The notes under the pieces: model-generated | The model's database searches: none | What the model was told of the DNA's origin: nothing | Seen by the model: only the letters and a program-made list of their open reading frames with translations | Position numbers and translations under genes: made by a program | In this document: piece by piece, positions 47,163-59,060 of the stretch | How the letters are laid out: each line of letters starts with the position of its first letter | Numbering within the stretch: the first letter of the stretch is position 1 | NCBI RefSeq assembly: GCF_018873765.1 | Contig: NC_057925.1 | Location: forward strand, 59,842,970 to 59,906,969 | Source: Telopea speciosissima | Taxonomy: Eukaryota; Streptophyta; Magnoliopsida; Proteales; Proteaceae | Length of the DNA stretch: 64,000 bases | Direction: 5' to 3'

Positions 47163-47340
47163 AAAAAAAAAAAAAATAAAGGCGTACCCAATGCACGAGA
47201 CTCCCACCACTGCAGGGTCCTGGGAGGGTCATAATGCATGCAGCCTTACCTCCTTCACGGATAGGCTGTTTCCTGACTCAAACCCACAACCACTAGGTCA
47301 CAATGGAGTAACCTTACCATTACGCTGAGGTCTGCCCTCT
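47163..47340 (-). mobile_element. Au-type SINE inserted at the CDP-DAG synthase stop (SINE 1)
   Basis: On the minus strand it starts AGAGGGCAGACCTCAGCG. It has A-box-like AAGGTTACTCCATTGTGACC and B-box-like GGTTTGAGTC, then TAAGGCTGCATGCATTATGACC and GTGCATTGGGTACGCC, and it ends in a T-rich tail, as Au SINEs do. The 16-bp AGTGTCGTCCAATTTC flanks it exactly (47147-47162 and 47341-47356). The first two SINE bases complete the gene's stop codon. Confidence 0.93.
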
Positions 47341-50300
47341 AGTGTCGTCCAATTTCTCTATCCTGAAAAATATGCCCAAGCTTCGTATACAAAGCCAGTT
47401 GCTCCTCGAAAGTAAGGTTCCTCAATATCTACATCATGATAACAACAAAACCAACCCAATCACATGTCTTTACAATTCAAACCTGAAATGATGAACAGAC
47501 CAACACAAAGACAAGAAAAGGGGGGAAAAACCCTCACATCCATGCAAGCACATGCATGCACACACACAAGTATAACTCAAAGACAAGCATATTTCAGAGC
47601 AGCACTTCACCTGATCCAAGATCATCTCCACTGAATAGCTTTCATGCACAACAAATGACTGATGATAAATATATGCAAACACAGCCATCACCATCTACAC
47701 AAACACACTATTATTAGGAACAGCATAAACTTGCACATGTATGTGATATCAAATTATCAACATTCAATTTTTCAGTGAGGATGTCAAGAATACATGGTCA
47801 CACATGCACTACAATCCAAACCATCCATTCAAATAACTGCTAAACCATTGAATACAATTGTACATTGCTAGGAATCAGAGGCAAAGCCAAAGCCTACACT
47901 CAAACCTGGCCCAATTCACAGAAGACAATAATTCAGATTCAAGTTTTAGTCGAACTTTAGTTATCAGTGGATGCCAACGATACAGGCTAGGCACTAGCTT
48001 ATCTTTGTCAAATGCCCAGATCCATCTATCTTTCAAATGTCAATTTCCAATTCGATGCTTGCCCAAAGAATGCTGGTCTATGTGATTTACTCTCTCTCCA
48101 CTGGGTTAAGCTTGAATTAAAATTTAGTTTTCAGTGGATGTAAACAAATACAGGCTAGGCACTAGATTATCTTTGTCAAATGCCCAGATCCATCTATCTT
48201 TCAAATGTCAATTTCCAAATCGATGCTTTCGCAAAGAAGGCTTGTCTGGATGCTCCTCAAGCCTAACCAGCCTCTACAACCAGAAGAAGCCACACTGATT
48301 TACTCTCCCTCCACTGGGTTAAGCTTGAATTAAAATTTGATGTTGAACAGAGTCTGCTGATAGTGTGCGACTTAAGCCACCAAATCTATAGATAAAACAT
48401 TAAAAGGAAAAGAAAAAATCTTCTGGAGAAAGTAAGTCATAGAATTTTACGTAGAAAGCCTTAGTAATGTATGCTGCAAATGATATTTGAAGAAATGGAT
48501 TACATAAATGAAAGCATGAGAATGGAAGAGAAGCTGGCTAGAATTGTGATTTCAAGCAGTGCCAGGTTAAACAAACTAAAAGAAATAAAAAATGTTACTG
48601 AAAGTTTTACATAAAGTTCCTAGTGGAAAAGAAAGATTTGAATTAATGGACCCCGTTAATGAAAGAATGGGAAAGGATGGAGGTAGGCTGGCAATTAGGA
48701 TTTGAAGAGGTGGCTTGGCGATTAGAGTTTGGAGCGATAGCTTGACAATCCTCCTTGCTGTTTAGGAGAGTAAGGTCTTGACTGACCTAATTTCTGTTTT
48801 CAGCCAGGTTATGTCATCTGGTCCTACCTGTGTTTTTTCAGGCTGGCTTTTTTTTGGGGGGTTGGAGGTGTGATGTGTCTAAAATTTTTCAAATAAGATA
48901 GAGATGTACAATATTTCCCTGTACAGGAGAGAGCTACACAAAATAAATATTGTCTGCAGGCCCAAAATTTCCTAAAACTTGACTCATGTCACAACGTGTG
49001 ATTGCCCCCAAACAAAAACTCCTTCCCAAGTCCCAACTCCATCTCTAGCCAAAGAATTTGCTAAAAGAGTTGGTGCTCCTCAACATCCATTAGAGCAAAA
49101 TGTTCCTATCATAATATAGGGCTCTAGTTTTTATAATTAAATGGGAAAGCCACCATGAAAGTTCCACCTCAGAAGCCATCCACTAAATCACCAAGCTTAG
49201 TCCACTGCCATAATCAGGTGTGGCCACTAGTGAGCTGCATAAATCAATAAACCTTGGACAACTACAAATCCAAGGGCATGCTAAGGTTACATTGTTTGGC
49301 CAACCCCAATCTCACCCATTCTCATCCATACCCTATTGATCTTATGACCTGATGCCATAGGGACTCCTATTCACCTGGGATTTTCTATAAGCATTACGCC
49401 ACCAATGCAACATTTCTTCCCGAAGAATTGTCAATACCCAACCCTTTGTTCTGTATGGTCTAACAATCTCCCATTTCACCAAATGGTCACTCCTCTCTTG
49501 AGAAGACTCTCCATAAAAAAGTTCCCTCGGAGTCTGTTCAGTCTCTTGCAGACTCACATACCTTGGCTGGAGCCTTAAAAAGGCTCAATTGTTAAATCTA
49601 TCAGATCCAATCTAGTCCCAGCCGAGATGTAATTCTTTCCCCAACCTTCTATGAACCTTTGCAATTAAAAGCTCCTAAAATGACTCTGCTTTCTGGTTTC
49701 TCCATGCTGGAGACCCAAATATTGAAATGCCCACAACTTCACACAATGCGAAAAAACCAATCCATATCCACATCAATCACATGAATATCTGCAATTCTAA
49801 TCTTCCCCAAATGAAAAAATATTTTCTCTGTGAGTCAATTCAGCAGAGTTGACAAGCCAAAAGACTCAAATCAGAGAGTCAAAGGGTAATTCTCAGGTGG
49901 TGATCTGATCAGGAACCAGATCAGTTAAATAATGCTTATGATGCCTGATAACTAGTAACAAAACCAAAAAAGGAGTAGAAGCAAATACATACGACATAAG
50001 AGTATTGTTTCAATTTTTTAGCAGTGCACCTGGCAATCCATTCTGTCAGTAATCCCACCATGTCCCGGAATGCTATGACCAAAATCCTGCAATAATTTTC
50101 AGGGAAGGGTGGTCAACAAGCAAAAAATTTAAATTTAACATGCATTCAAAGTGCCATCTAAATTCAACTGAACAATCAAATGAGGAAATACCTTGATTTT
50201 GAAAGCTCTCTTAAAACCACTCGCAAAAAATCCTCCAAAAGGTGCTATGATAGATGCGAATAGACCAAGAGCTAGAGCATGATATTGCACTGGCAAGATT

Positions 50301-53300
50301 GATACCTCTTTCCATGGAAACTGCAAGTTTAATTTTTATTAGATGAAAAATTGTCTGCTCATGGTTTAATTTAGTTGACAATAACTCCTAAAGCTTCATG
50401 TGTTGTTATGGCACAACACTTTCATCAATATCATTATGCATGGCAAATAACTTAAGAGATGCAAACGTATTTCATTTCAGTCTTTAAATTTAATTTTCTA
50501 TATTCTGGGCAGAAACTGTATATTCAGGATTTTGGTTATTGTAGTTTCATATATAGTTTGGTTCAAATCAGGCCTTTTCTTGCTAGGATGGATACTAGAC
50601 AAATTTATTAAAGAGAGGAGAGAAGAAAGAGAAAAGGAAAATTTGACAACAGTATAGGCAACCAAAATAAAATTCTTTCGATCCCCAAAAGTTGGTTTAC
50701 AATGAATATTAAGAAAAAAGAAAAAAGAAAAAGAGTCCTAATAGAAAGTACTAAAACAAACTCTTCTAAAACTAGGAAACAACTCAATCAAATCTCCTGC
50801 ATATATCCAACTCTATAATAAAAATAAATAAAGTTCAAATTATAGAATTAACCCCAAATAGCTAAATAAATCCCTAAAAAGGCCGTACCCAGTGCACAAG
50901 GCTCCCGGGTTTAGCAGGGTTTGGGGAGGGTCGAATGTACGCAGCCATACCCCTGTTTCCAGAGAGGCTGTTTCCAGGACTTGAACCCGTGACCAAGCGT
51001 TCAGCAAGTGACCACTTGATCAATGCGCCAAGCACGACCTTCAGCTAAATAAATCCCTACCACCCCTTATTAGACCAAAATCCTGGTTGGGTTCAGTTTC
51101 GTCTTGGTCTGGGTTTCCAGATCGAGTCACGCCGGTCCAGCCACGATAATGCTACTGCATCATGCTCCCAATGACATACCATTCTTTGATATCCTCTGGC
51201 TGAGGTCCCAGATCCCAAAGCAACACACAAGGCAAACCTTAAGGCAGTTCATCAGGTCCTTGACTTCCACACCACCTTCCCTCACCATTTGGATACCATT
51301 TGAGTAGAAAACCTTCCTACACCCTGTTCAATTAAATTTAATACATACTTGTAAAAAGTGGTCTCAGCCGCAGCCAGCACAGCACTTCTCCAATCCACAC
51401 CCTGCCTCTGCCATACTTAAACACCTTCTCAAATCCCCATTCCCCCTAACTATTCCCACAACTACTCAGGTCCTGAGAACTGTTGGACGCAGCTTGATTT
51501 CCCACCCTATAACAAACCATACTTTTGGAACTACAATAGCAAGCATATTACCAAAGCCAGCATGAAATGATATTTTATGGAGAAACAATAGGGGAAATCC
51601 CTAATACACAAAGAGCCATAGCTGTCATGGCGCCAAGGTGAGCCCAAGCAGTGGCCACCTTGTCACCATGGCACCTAGGGGAGCCTAGCAACTAAGACGT
51701 GCATATACCAAGGGGTTTTAGGCGTAAAATACAAATTTCTTCTCTTTAAGATGTAATTTTGAGGGGGGTTCATATGAAAAATAAAATTTTATTTCTTTTA
51801 CTTGTAAATATGAGTGGCAATATATAAAATAAAAGAATATCTTCTTTAAAGTTATAATTTTAACAAATAAAACCCAAAAGAGGTGGTCTTCTTCTTTCTC
51901 CTCTTCCTTGTCCTTCTCCTTCTTCTACCGTGGTTGGTGACAGTGGATGATGGAGGCAGTGGCTGCTGCACCTTTTCCAGTGGTAGTGCAGCTACAACTA
52001 CTTCTCCCCATTGGTCTTCTTTTTTTGGGTGAATAAATAATTCACTACTAAAAACCCGTAAGTGGGGGAGGGGGGGAATACACAGGGGAAAAGAGGGGGG
52101 AAGGAACAAAGACGCAAGCCCTAGGGAGAAGGGACAGGAGACTGAAGAAGAGAGACAGATAAGCCCCAGGAGACAACAATACACCTGTTCCCTGGGGAAT
52201 CAATAAGAGAACTATAGGGGAATACGTGGAGCTTGGAGCTTGGAGCTGACATCAAAATAGATGGCTTTCCAAATCATCTCAAGAGAGCAGGAGTCGAAGG
52301 TCTATCCACGAAGATTCCGCTCCATCCAAATGTGGGAGATAACAGCACCAAACACAAGCTTTCCTACAGTATCATATATAGTATTGCCAGAGAAGGACAT
52401 ATCCAACCAAAGCCACTCCCTTGAGAAGGGTAAGGGTCTTCTTCTACCAGGCCAGCAGGATTCAAGGTCTTTTTTCCAAATACAAGAGACAAAGGGGCAA
52501 GAGAAGAAAAGGTGATCAATGTCCTCAAGACCGTTCCAACATAGGATCCAGGAGGGAGAAACAGAAAGCTGCCGATGGAGGAGAAAGGATTGGGTGTGGA
52601 GCAGTGGGTGAAGGCTCTCCAGACTGTAAAACTATGGCGGGGGATATGAACTTTAAACCAAACAAGGTTGCACCAAGGGACTGTGAGGGCTTGAAGTCTA
52701 ACAAAGTCCCAAGCTGAGTGGGAGCTAAAAAGGCCCAAAGGGGAGGGGACCCAGGAGACCCATTCCGAAGACGAAGGGTTGGGGGGAGGGGGAGAGAGAG
52801 AGGCCCAAAGCTGGGAGAGACTAGGGGGGAGGGGGAGGGAGGGGACCAGGAACCATGGGAGATGATGGCGGAAACCGGGGCATGTTTAGGAATACCAGAG
52901 GAGTACACCGAGCGGGCACCAAAAGTGGAAAAGAGGACTCAGCAATCTTGGAAATGGTAGCTCTAAGGGCTAAGGGACGGAGGAGGATTTTGCGCCAGAC
53001 CCAAGCCAAGAGGAGTCTGAAGGCTGGTGGACAGTCCAAATGGTCTCTTTTTTGAGGAGGTAGGAATAAACCCAATTGACCCAAATAGAGTCTCGCTTAG
53101 AGGAGATTTTCCAAAGCAGTTTGAGAATACCAGCCAAATTTGAATCGTGGATTCTGCACAAACCCAGGCAACCCTCAGCTTTGGGGAGGCAGGTAGCAGC
53201 CCAGCTAAGGGGATGGAGGAATTCAGGAGATTGTTTTCCTTTCAAGAGGAAATCGCAGAAATGGGATTCCAGGGCTTTGATGGTGGATTTGGGAAGCCCA

Positions 53301-55690
53301 TAGATGCCGCACCGGATAGATGTAGGAGGATTGGAGAACTGATCTAATGAACTCAACCCTCCCAGCATAGGAAAGAAGTTTACCCTTCCAGAGTTGGAGC
53401 CTTTTACAAATTAATCCCCATTGGTCTTCTTATTCTTCCACCCTTTGCCCTTCTCTTCTCCTTTCCTCCATTTCCCCTGCTCCTCCCCCCCCCCCCCTTT
53501 TTCTCTCCTTTTTTCTATGTTTCTGGGACGTAGGAACCTCGACAACTTGGTGGCCGTAGTGATGCAGTCAAGACTGACCAATTGGGCTTAGGCAGGCCAG
53601 ATTTTGAGCCATAAATGGGGTTTTATAGGCCTTGTTTACTTGTTTATGGATTATTTACTGTATTGAGCCTTAATTAGTAGAAGTGAAGCTTGTACACAGG
53701 ATTAGTAGTTAAGCGTTTGCATTAAATCAGGATACTTATTAACTAGATAGAGTTTTGTTTTGAGTCTACTTCATTAAGTCAGTGTTTGAGAGTGAATAGG
53801 AGTCCTTTAATGTCAATTATAGAAATTTAAAAGGTTATATATATGTATACACCTCCCATCAATTGGACATGATTTGAGTTAAAAAAAACATTTTGACTTT
53901 TCTTAAGAGTTTTGGAGCTGTTGAACTGTGCATATTGGATTGGTCATTGGTATCTCAGGTCCGATCTCCCACTCGCTCTTACCAGGTGTGAGTTTTACTC
54001 ATTCTTCTTCTTTGTTCTACTCATTTTCCAATTCTGGTATTTTCCTCTAATTCTTCTACTTCTCCCTCATCTCTTCTAATATTCTTCTCTTCCATACAGA
54101 ATATTAATTTCAGAATCCTACCAATTTCTTGCTAATTATTAAACCTGATCTGTGAATCCGATATTTCCGACTTACTAGAATAATTCTAGATTTCTTAAAA
54201 CAGATCATCAAACCCAGCTATATTTTACTCAGTTCTTGCTTGTTGCTTGAATTTCACTAGCTGATTTTACTTATTTAACGATCTTTGATTCTCAAGGTTC
54301 TTCTATCAATTGATAGATCTGTTAAACCCTTACACTCAAGCTTGTTCTGATATCTCCGGCCAAAGTTATACTTTTTTCTGATCTATATACTCCCTGTTTC
54401 TGCGATCCTGTCTGTACTAGTCTCTTGTTGGGTTTTCCTGGTTCGGATTTAATCTGCATTATCTAGGATCTAGGAAACCACCTAGGCAACTATGCAATGC
54501 ATAGACCATACAGTAAGAAACTAGAAAAGTACATCAAGTATGATATTTTAAATCTTTACAGAATAATAATCAAGTTCTGCTGTCAATAAGACAGCCCCAA
54601 TACAAAAATAATATATTCTGTTATGACTTATGAGGCCAACTAATACAGTAAAATGTCTTCAGTATCATGAAAAGAAAATAGTTGTACAACAATTTTAATT
54701 ATTTCTTTCAGCTTTCCACTAAATATTCAATAAGTTTGAAAGTCAAAGTAGGCAATACCTAGGAACAACTAAGTATTGCTTGCTTACTCACCCATTGAGG
54801 AACCCAAACAGGCAAAAAATAAAATGCTGGTTTGAAGAGTGGATCAGGATCACAGTGAAGCCAACCAGTTGATAAATCCTGCACAATTTTTTCCATGGAA
54901 GTGGTTAATAAACACCTGCCCGAGATTGCAAGGTTAAGAACACAGAAATGCATTATCTATTCAAAAAGTTACCTTCTTTGGACATGTTAGCCACTGAAAA
55001 CGCCCCATGATATTCGCTAACTTCATAAGACATGAATTATCAATTCCTGTTAGCATGCATCTAATTTTTATAAACACCAAAAGTAAAGAACTCTGAAGCC
55101 TCATAAAAAATACAAGTTCATTCAAGAGATGAATATTAAGCATGCCCAAAGCATGTACTGTAAATAAATAAATAACTTAACAAATAACAGAGAATAGGTT
55201 TAAATGTTTGAATGGCAACCAAGCAGACAATTACAAAGCCCATTTCAAATAAAAAGGCACAGTGAGAAAGTGGTGTATCTTAGGAACCCAAATGATCATC
55301 TCAGTTAAATCCCCAATAACTACTCAAACACAGGCCACAGAGAGAGCAAAGTATGGGACTGTGCCTCTCAATTTCTCATACACAGACCGGTTCCTTGGGT
55401 GAAAATTTCAAAGTGACACTGATTCAAGTTAAAATAAGAGGGAATCAGAAATATTTCCCAAGAACAGTTAGCAATCAATGACTCTCAGAAGCAAGCTTTG
55501 AAGTCGTCAGGGAAAAGAATACATCATGCTCACCATGAAGGCAGAGATGATAGTTGTAACAGATGCTCCAATAAAACCCTCCCAAGTTTTCTTCGGAGAC
55601 AACTTGATTAAAGGTGTTCTACCGAAGAAAAAACCAAAAAAGTAGGCAGCAATATCATTGATTACAATAAGTGATGCTGGAAGAAGAAAC
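47339..55690 (-). CDS. Phosphatidate cytidylyltransferase (CDP-diacylglycerol synthase), ER type, 3' part
   Basis: Seven coding exons: 55534-55690, 54973-55020, 54792-54878, 50192-50320, 50030-50086, 47611-47694, 47339-47428. Phases agree; 216 complete codons precede TAG. The enzyme makes CDP-diacylglycerol from CTP and phosphatidate in the ER membrane, for PI, PG and cardiolipin synthesis. Visible: membrane segments ([35 protein letters not shown]), [46 protein letters not shown]. The family signature is complete across one junction ([10 protein letters not shown] then [17 protein letters not shown]), so the catalytic Asp residues are present. The C-terminus is [15 protein letters not shown]...IGRH. 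Plant homologues have about 420 residues. The N-terminal half was not found up to 64000. The present TAG replaces an ancestral TGA (see SINE 1). Confidence 0.94.
47930..48337. repeat. Tandem duplication (about 0.2 kb) in a CDP-DAG synthase intron
   Basis: CAGGCTAGGCACTAG, TCAAATGCCCAGATCCATC and CACTGGGTTAAGCTTGAATT each occur twice, about 0.2 kb apart. The rest of this intron (47695-50029) is AT-rich with no gene. Confidence 0.75.
50877..51042 (-). mobile_element. Au-type SINE in a CDP-DAG synthase intron (SINE 2)
   Basis: On the minus strand it reads GAAGGTCGTGCTTGGCGCATTG, then B-box-like GGTTCAAGTCC, GGTATGGCTGCGTACATTC, and ends GTGCACTGGGTACGGCC plus T residues. The 17-bp AGCTAAATAAATCCCTA flanks it on both sides (50860-50876 and 51043-51059), a perfect target-site duplication that implies a fairly recent insertion. 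Confidence 0.93.
52022..53414 (-). mobile_element. 5'-truncated LINE (L1-like), 3' end of ORF2
   Basis: Minus-strand frames encode the C-terminal part of a non-LTR retrotransposon polyprotein: [35 protein letters not shown] and [13 protein letters not shown], then the zf-RVT-like [20 protein letters not shown]. Frameshifts separate these pieces. A 17-bp TCCCCATTGGTCTTCTT lies on both sides (52005-52021 and 53415-53431), and a short T run (the A tail on the minus strand) follows the left copy. It is a target-primed insertion truncated at the 5' end, inside the synthase's 4.5-kb intron. Confidence 0.92.
53560..54480 (+). mobile_element. LTR-like sequence
   Basis: It starts TGATGCAGTCAAGACTGACC and, like the blocks at 56769 and 61366, reads ATTGGGCTTAGGC, then T/C-rich leader-like sequence (TTCTTCTACTTCTCCCTC). 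No gag-pol follows it. I infer a degraded solo LTR; its limits are uncertain. Confidence 0.4.
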
Positions 55691-55850
55691 CTGCATGGGT
55701 ATCTAGAGTTTATCAGGAAAGAAAATGTTAAGAAAATATCACCTATATTAATATACTTGTCAAGTGTAACATCAAGAATAACTAAAAGGATTAAACACAA
55801 CATCTGAAGAAATAAGAACCAATGGAAATGTACTTACATGAAAATAATAA

Positions 55851-56768
55851 TGCCACTGCAATTCTAAAACCAAAAAGGTACCAAGAGGAGAATCCAGCCT
55901 TGTAGACCTTTCGGTAAAATCTGATGAATGGCAAGATATTACAATAAATCCTTCAATGCGGTGTGAATTGTTGTTGTGTTGATACACATCGTTGTAGCCC
56001 TTACTTAACAGCTCGAGCTTTTGGGATAAGTGGTTGAAACATGGAATCAAAACCAGGAGGTCGGGTGTTTGATCCCTGGTAAGTGCGATGGGTTTGTGTT
56101 ATGTGCCGTTGTGCCCTTTACGTTGTGATGTAGATCAAAGTTCCATGTGTAGCCGCAAGAGAAAGTCTCAAAACCAGCCCGGTGTAGTTGTGGGATTCAA
56201 CAGCTGTGAGAGGCAGCCTGGTCTGATGATGTGACAGATTTTTTTTGGTTCGATGTAGCATCTCTATCAAACTCGTGGATGATTTTTTTTTCCCCAAGCA
56301 GAGGAGAAATGCCACTGCAATTCTAAAACCAAAAAGGTACCAAGAGGAGAATCCAGCCTTGTAGACCTTTCGGTAAAATCTGATGAATGGCAAGATATTA
56401 CAATAAATCCTTCAATGCGGTGTGAATTGTTGTTGTGTTGATACACATCGTTGTAGCCCTTACTTAACAGCTCGAGCTTTTGGGATAAGTGGTTGTAACA
56501 TGGAATCAAAACCAGGAGGTCGGGTGTTTGATCCCTGGTAAGTGCGATGGGTTTGTGTTATGTGCCGTTGTGCCCTTTACGTTGTGATGTAGATCAAAGT
56601 TCCATGTGTAGCCGCAAGAGAAAGTCTCAAAACCAGCCCGGTGTAGTTGTGGGATTCAACAGCTGTGAGAGGCAGCCTGGTCTGATGATGTGACAGATTT
56701 TTTTTGGTTCGATGTAGCATCTCTATCAAACCCGTGGATGATTTTTTTTTCCCCAAGCAGAGGAGAAT
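55851..56768. repeat. Recent 459-bp tandem duplication
   Basis: Unit 1 (55851-56309) and unit 2 (56310-56768) are nearly identical, with differences such as GGTTGAAACATGG/GGTTGTAACATGG and AACTCGTGG/AACCCGTGG. Each contains AACAGCTCGAGCTTTTGGGA, which recurs at 57512 and looks retroelement-derived. On the minus strand each encodes FYRKVYKAGFSSWYLFGFRI. In unit 1 this runs into a strong donor-like CATGTAAGT. I do not recognise the peptide. Confidence 0.85.
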
Positions 56769-57545
56769 TGATGCAGATAAGTCACCTAGAGGGCTTATTT
56801 TAGTGGAAATAAACTTTGGGTTGGGTTATGTAGGTGTTGGGCTTTTGATCTCATAGGTTTACTTTTTAATTGGCCAATTTAATGAGCCTAAAATATGGGT
56901 AGAAAGTAGGAAAACGGGATTTACTTCATTAGTTTAGTTAGAGTCCTGTTTGAGTCTGTTTCTTTCATTATTTAGTTTCCTAGTCAGTTTATGTTACCTT
57001 ATTCGTTAAGGATTGTGTTAGGCCTTTCCCTTCTAGTGTTTGAGTCTGTTTTCGAGTCTTCTAAGTAAGTTTATAAGGGGCTACAGCCTTGTTCATGTAT
57101 TTAATTAATGCTATTGAGAAGAAAAAAAATACCATAGCCTTGTGCTTTGCTCTGTGAGAGAGTATGGTGAGATGCCATTGGTGAGAGACCAAAATACGGT
57201 GAGAGACTGTGGGTGAGAAACCTGGGAGAGAGTGGATTCTCAATCCAATCCTATGCTTTTCTATTTTCTTCTTTGTTCCTATTTCAATCAATTTCATTGT
57301 GTGATCTACTACAAGTTCTAATTGTTACCTAGTATTTTGTAGATCAAATCAGCATTAAACTTTATTCAAGAAGATCCTGCCTGGGGGCTAGGTCCTTCGT
57401 GATCCAACCTTACATTATGTTGTGCCCCTTGATGTCACGTGTAGAGCCATGTGTGTGTGGGTCTGCACGTGCGGAGGGGTGTTGTGTGTTGATTAACATT
57501 GTTGTAGCCCTTAACAGCTCGAGCTTTTGGGATAAGCAGTTGGTA
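56769..57545 (+). mobile_element. LTR-like retroelement sequence
   Basis: It starts TGATGCAGATAAGTCACC directly after the tandem duplication. It contains leader-like TTTCAATCAATTTCATTG and CAGCATTAAACTTTATTC, and ends in sequence shared with the 459-bp unit (GTTGTAGCCCTTAACAGC). No coding domain. Probably LTR plus leader of a Copia-type element, heavily decayed. Confidence 0.45.
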
Positions 57546-57559
57546 ATTTGAATGAGCCA

Positions 57560-59060
57560 CTAAGGATTCCATTTCTGACATACCACCAAACATACAACAA
57601 CTCAACCTTATCCTAACTAAATAGGGTCGGCTACATGGATCCATGCAAAGACAAAAATTAAACATAGTAGTAAAAAAAGCCCAACAACATCAACAAAAAC
57701 TCAGCAATAACCCACCAATGGGGTCGGCTACATGGATCATTGCCCTCCAATCAGCTTTATTCGAGGCCATACTTGAGACAAGGCCCAAACTATGCATGTC
57801 TTTCCTCACTTCTCCTAAGGTCCTTTTAGGCCTGCCCCTAGCTCTTTTAGATCCTTCAATCTGAATCAATCACTCCTTCGCACTGGTGCATCCCAAGGCC
57901 TCCGTTGAACATAACCATACCACCTCAAACAACTCTCTCATAGCTTCTCCTGAATAGGGGCTAGTCCCAACTCAACTCTAATATGGTCATTCCTTACTTT
58001 ATCCTTCCTAGTCTTGCCACACATTCATCTCAACATCCTCATCTCTACCATACTTAGTTTATCTACGTGCCACTTCTAAACTGCCCAACATTCCGCACCA
58101 TACGTCATAGCCGGTCGTATGACAGTCTTATAAAATTTTCCTTTGAGCTTTAAAGGAATATGACGAACACACAACACGCCGGTTTCACCTCTCCACTTCA
58201 TCCATCTTATTTTAATTCTTTGGGAAACATCATCCTCTATATCGCCTTTTTTATTTATGAATTACGATAGATCCCAGATATCTAAATAATCACTTTAAGG
58301 TATCTCTTTATTACCAATACTGACCACCTCATTAACCGTCAGAGTATGGCTAAAGTTGCACACCATGTACTCTGTCTTTGTTCTACTAATCTTAAGACTT
58401 TTTTATCCAAAGTAGATCTCCACAACTCCAACTTGACATTAATCCCTGCTTTTGTCTCATCCACCAACACAATATCATCAACAAAAAGCATAGACCAAGG
58501 AATCTCATCTTGTATGTCTCTAGTTAAATCATCCATGGTAAGCGCAAACAGATAAAAGCTTAAGGTTGATCCTTGATGTAGCCCAAACATAATTGGGAAC
58601 TAACTACTTTGACCCCTACAGTTCTTACGCTAGTCACCATGCCATCATACATGTTTTTAATTATGTCCATGTATTTACATGGAACCCTACTCTTCTCGAG
58701 TATATGCTAGATTAGCTCTCTAGGGACTCTATCATATGCTTTTTTAGGTCAATAAGACCACATGGAGATCCTTCTTGCCCCCTCTATACCTTTCCATGAG
58801 TCTCCTAAGTAAGAATATAACTTCCATTGAGGATCTACCTGGCATAAAGCCAAATTGGTCCTCCGAAATAGTAGTATTCTTTCTCAGCTGGGTATCAATA
58901 ACCCTCTACCATAACTTCATCATATGGTTCATTAGCTTTATGCCTCTATAATTACTAAAGCTCTAAATATCACCTTTATTTTTGTAAATTGAGACCACAA
59001 TGCTTCTCCTCCATTCATCCGACATTTTCTTTGTACTAAAAATATTGTTAAACAGTTCGG
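57560..59060 (-). mobile_element. LINE remnant with reverse transcriptase
   Basis: The minus-strand frame 58590-58339 reads FGLHQGSTLSFYLFALTMDDLTRDIQDE, then MLFVDDIVLVDETKAGINVKLELW, the palm motif of plant LINE reverse transcriptases with VDD in place of the usual ADD. Flanking sequence continues the polyprotein with stops and frameshifts. The part near 57720 (GGGGTCGGCTACATGG, TCCTCACTTCTCCTAAGG) is the segment also found at 39268-39600. Confidence 0.85.

Noticed and set aside
47180-47335. tRNA-like B box (GGTTTGAGTC) as a tRNA gene
   Set aside because: It belongs to a SINE; no cloverleaf can be formed from the surrounding bases.
52261-53347. Several plus-strand open frames near 52.3-53.3 kb
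   Set aside because: They are antisense to a LINE whose coding direction and target duplications are clear.
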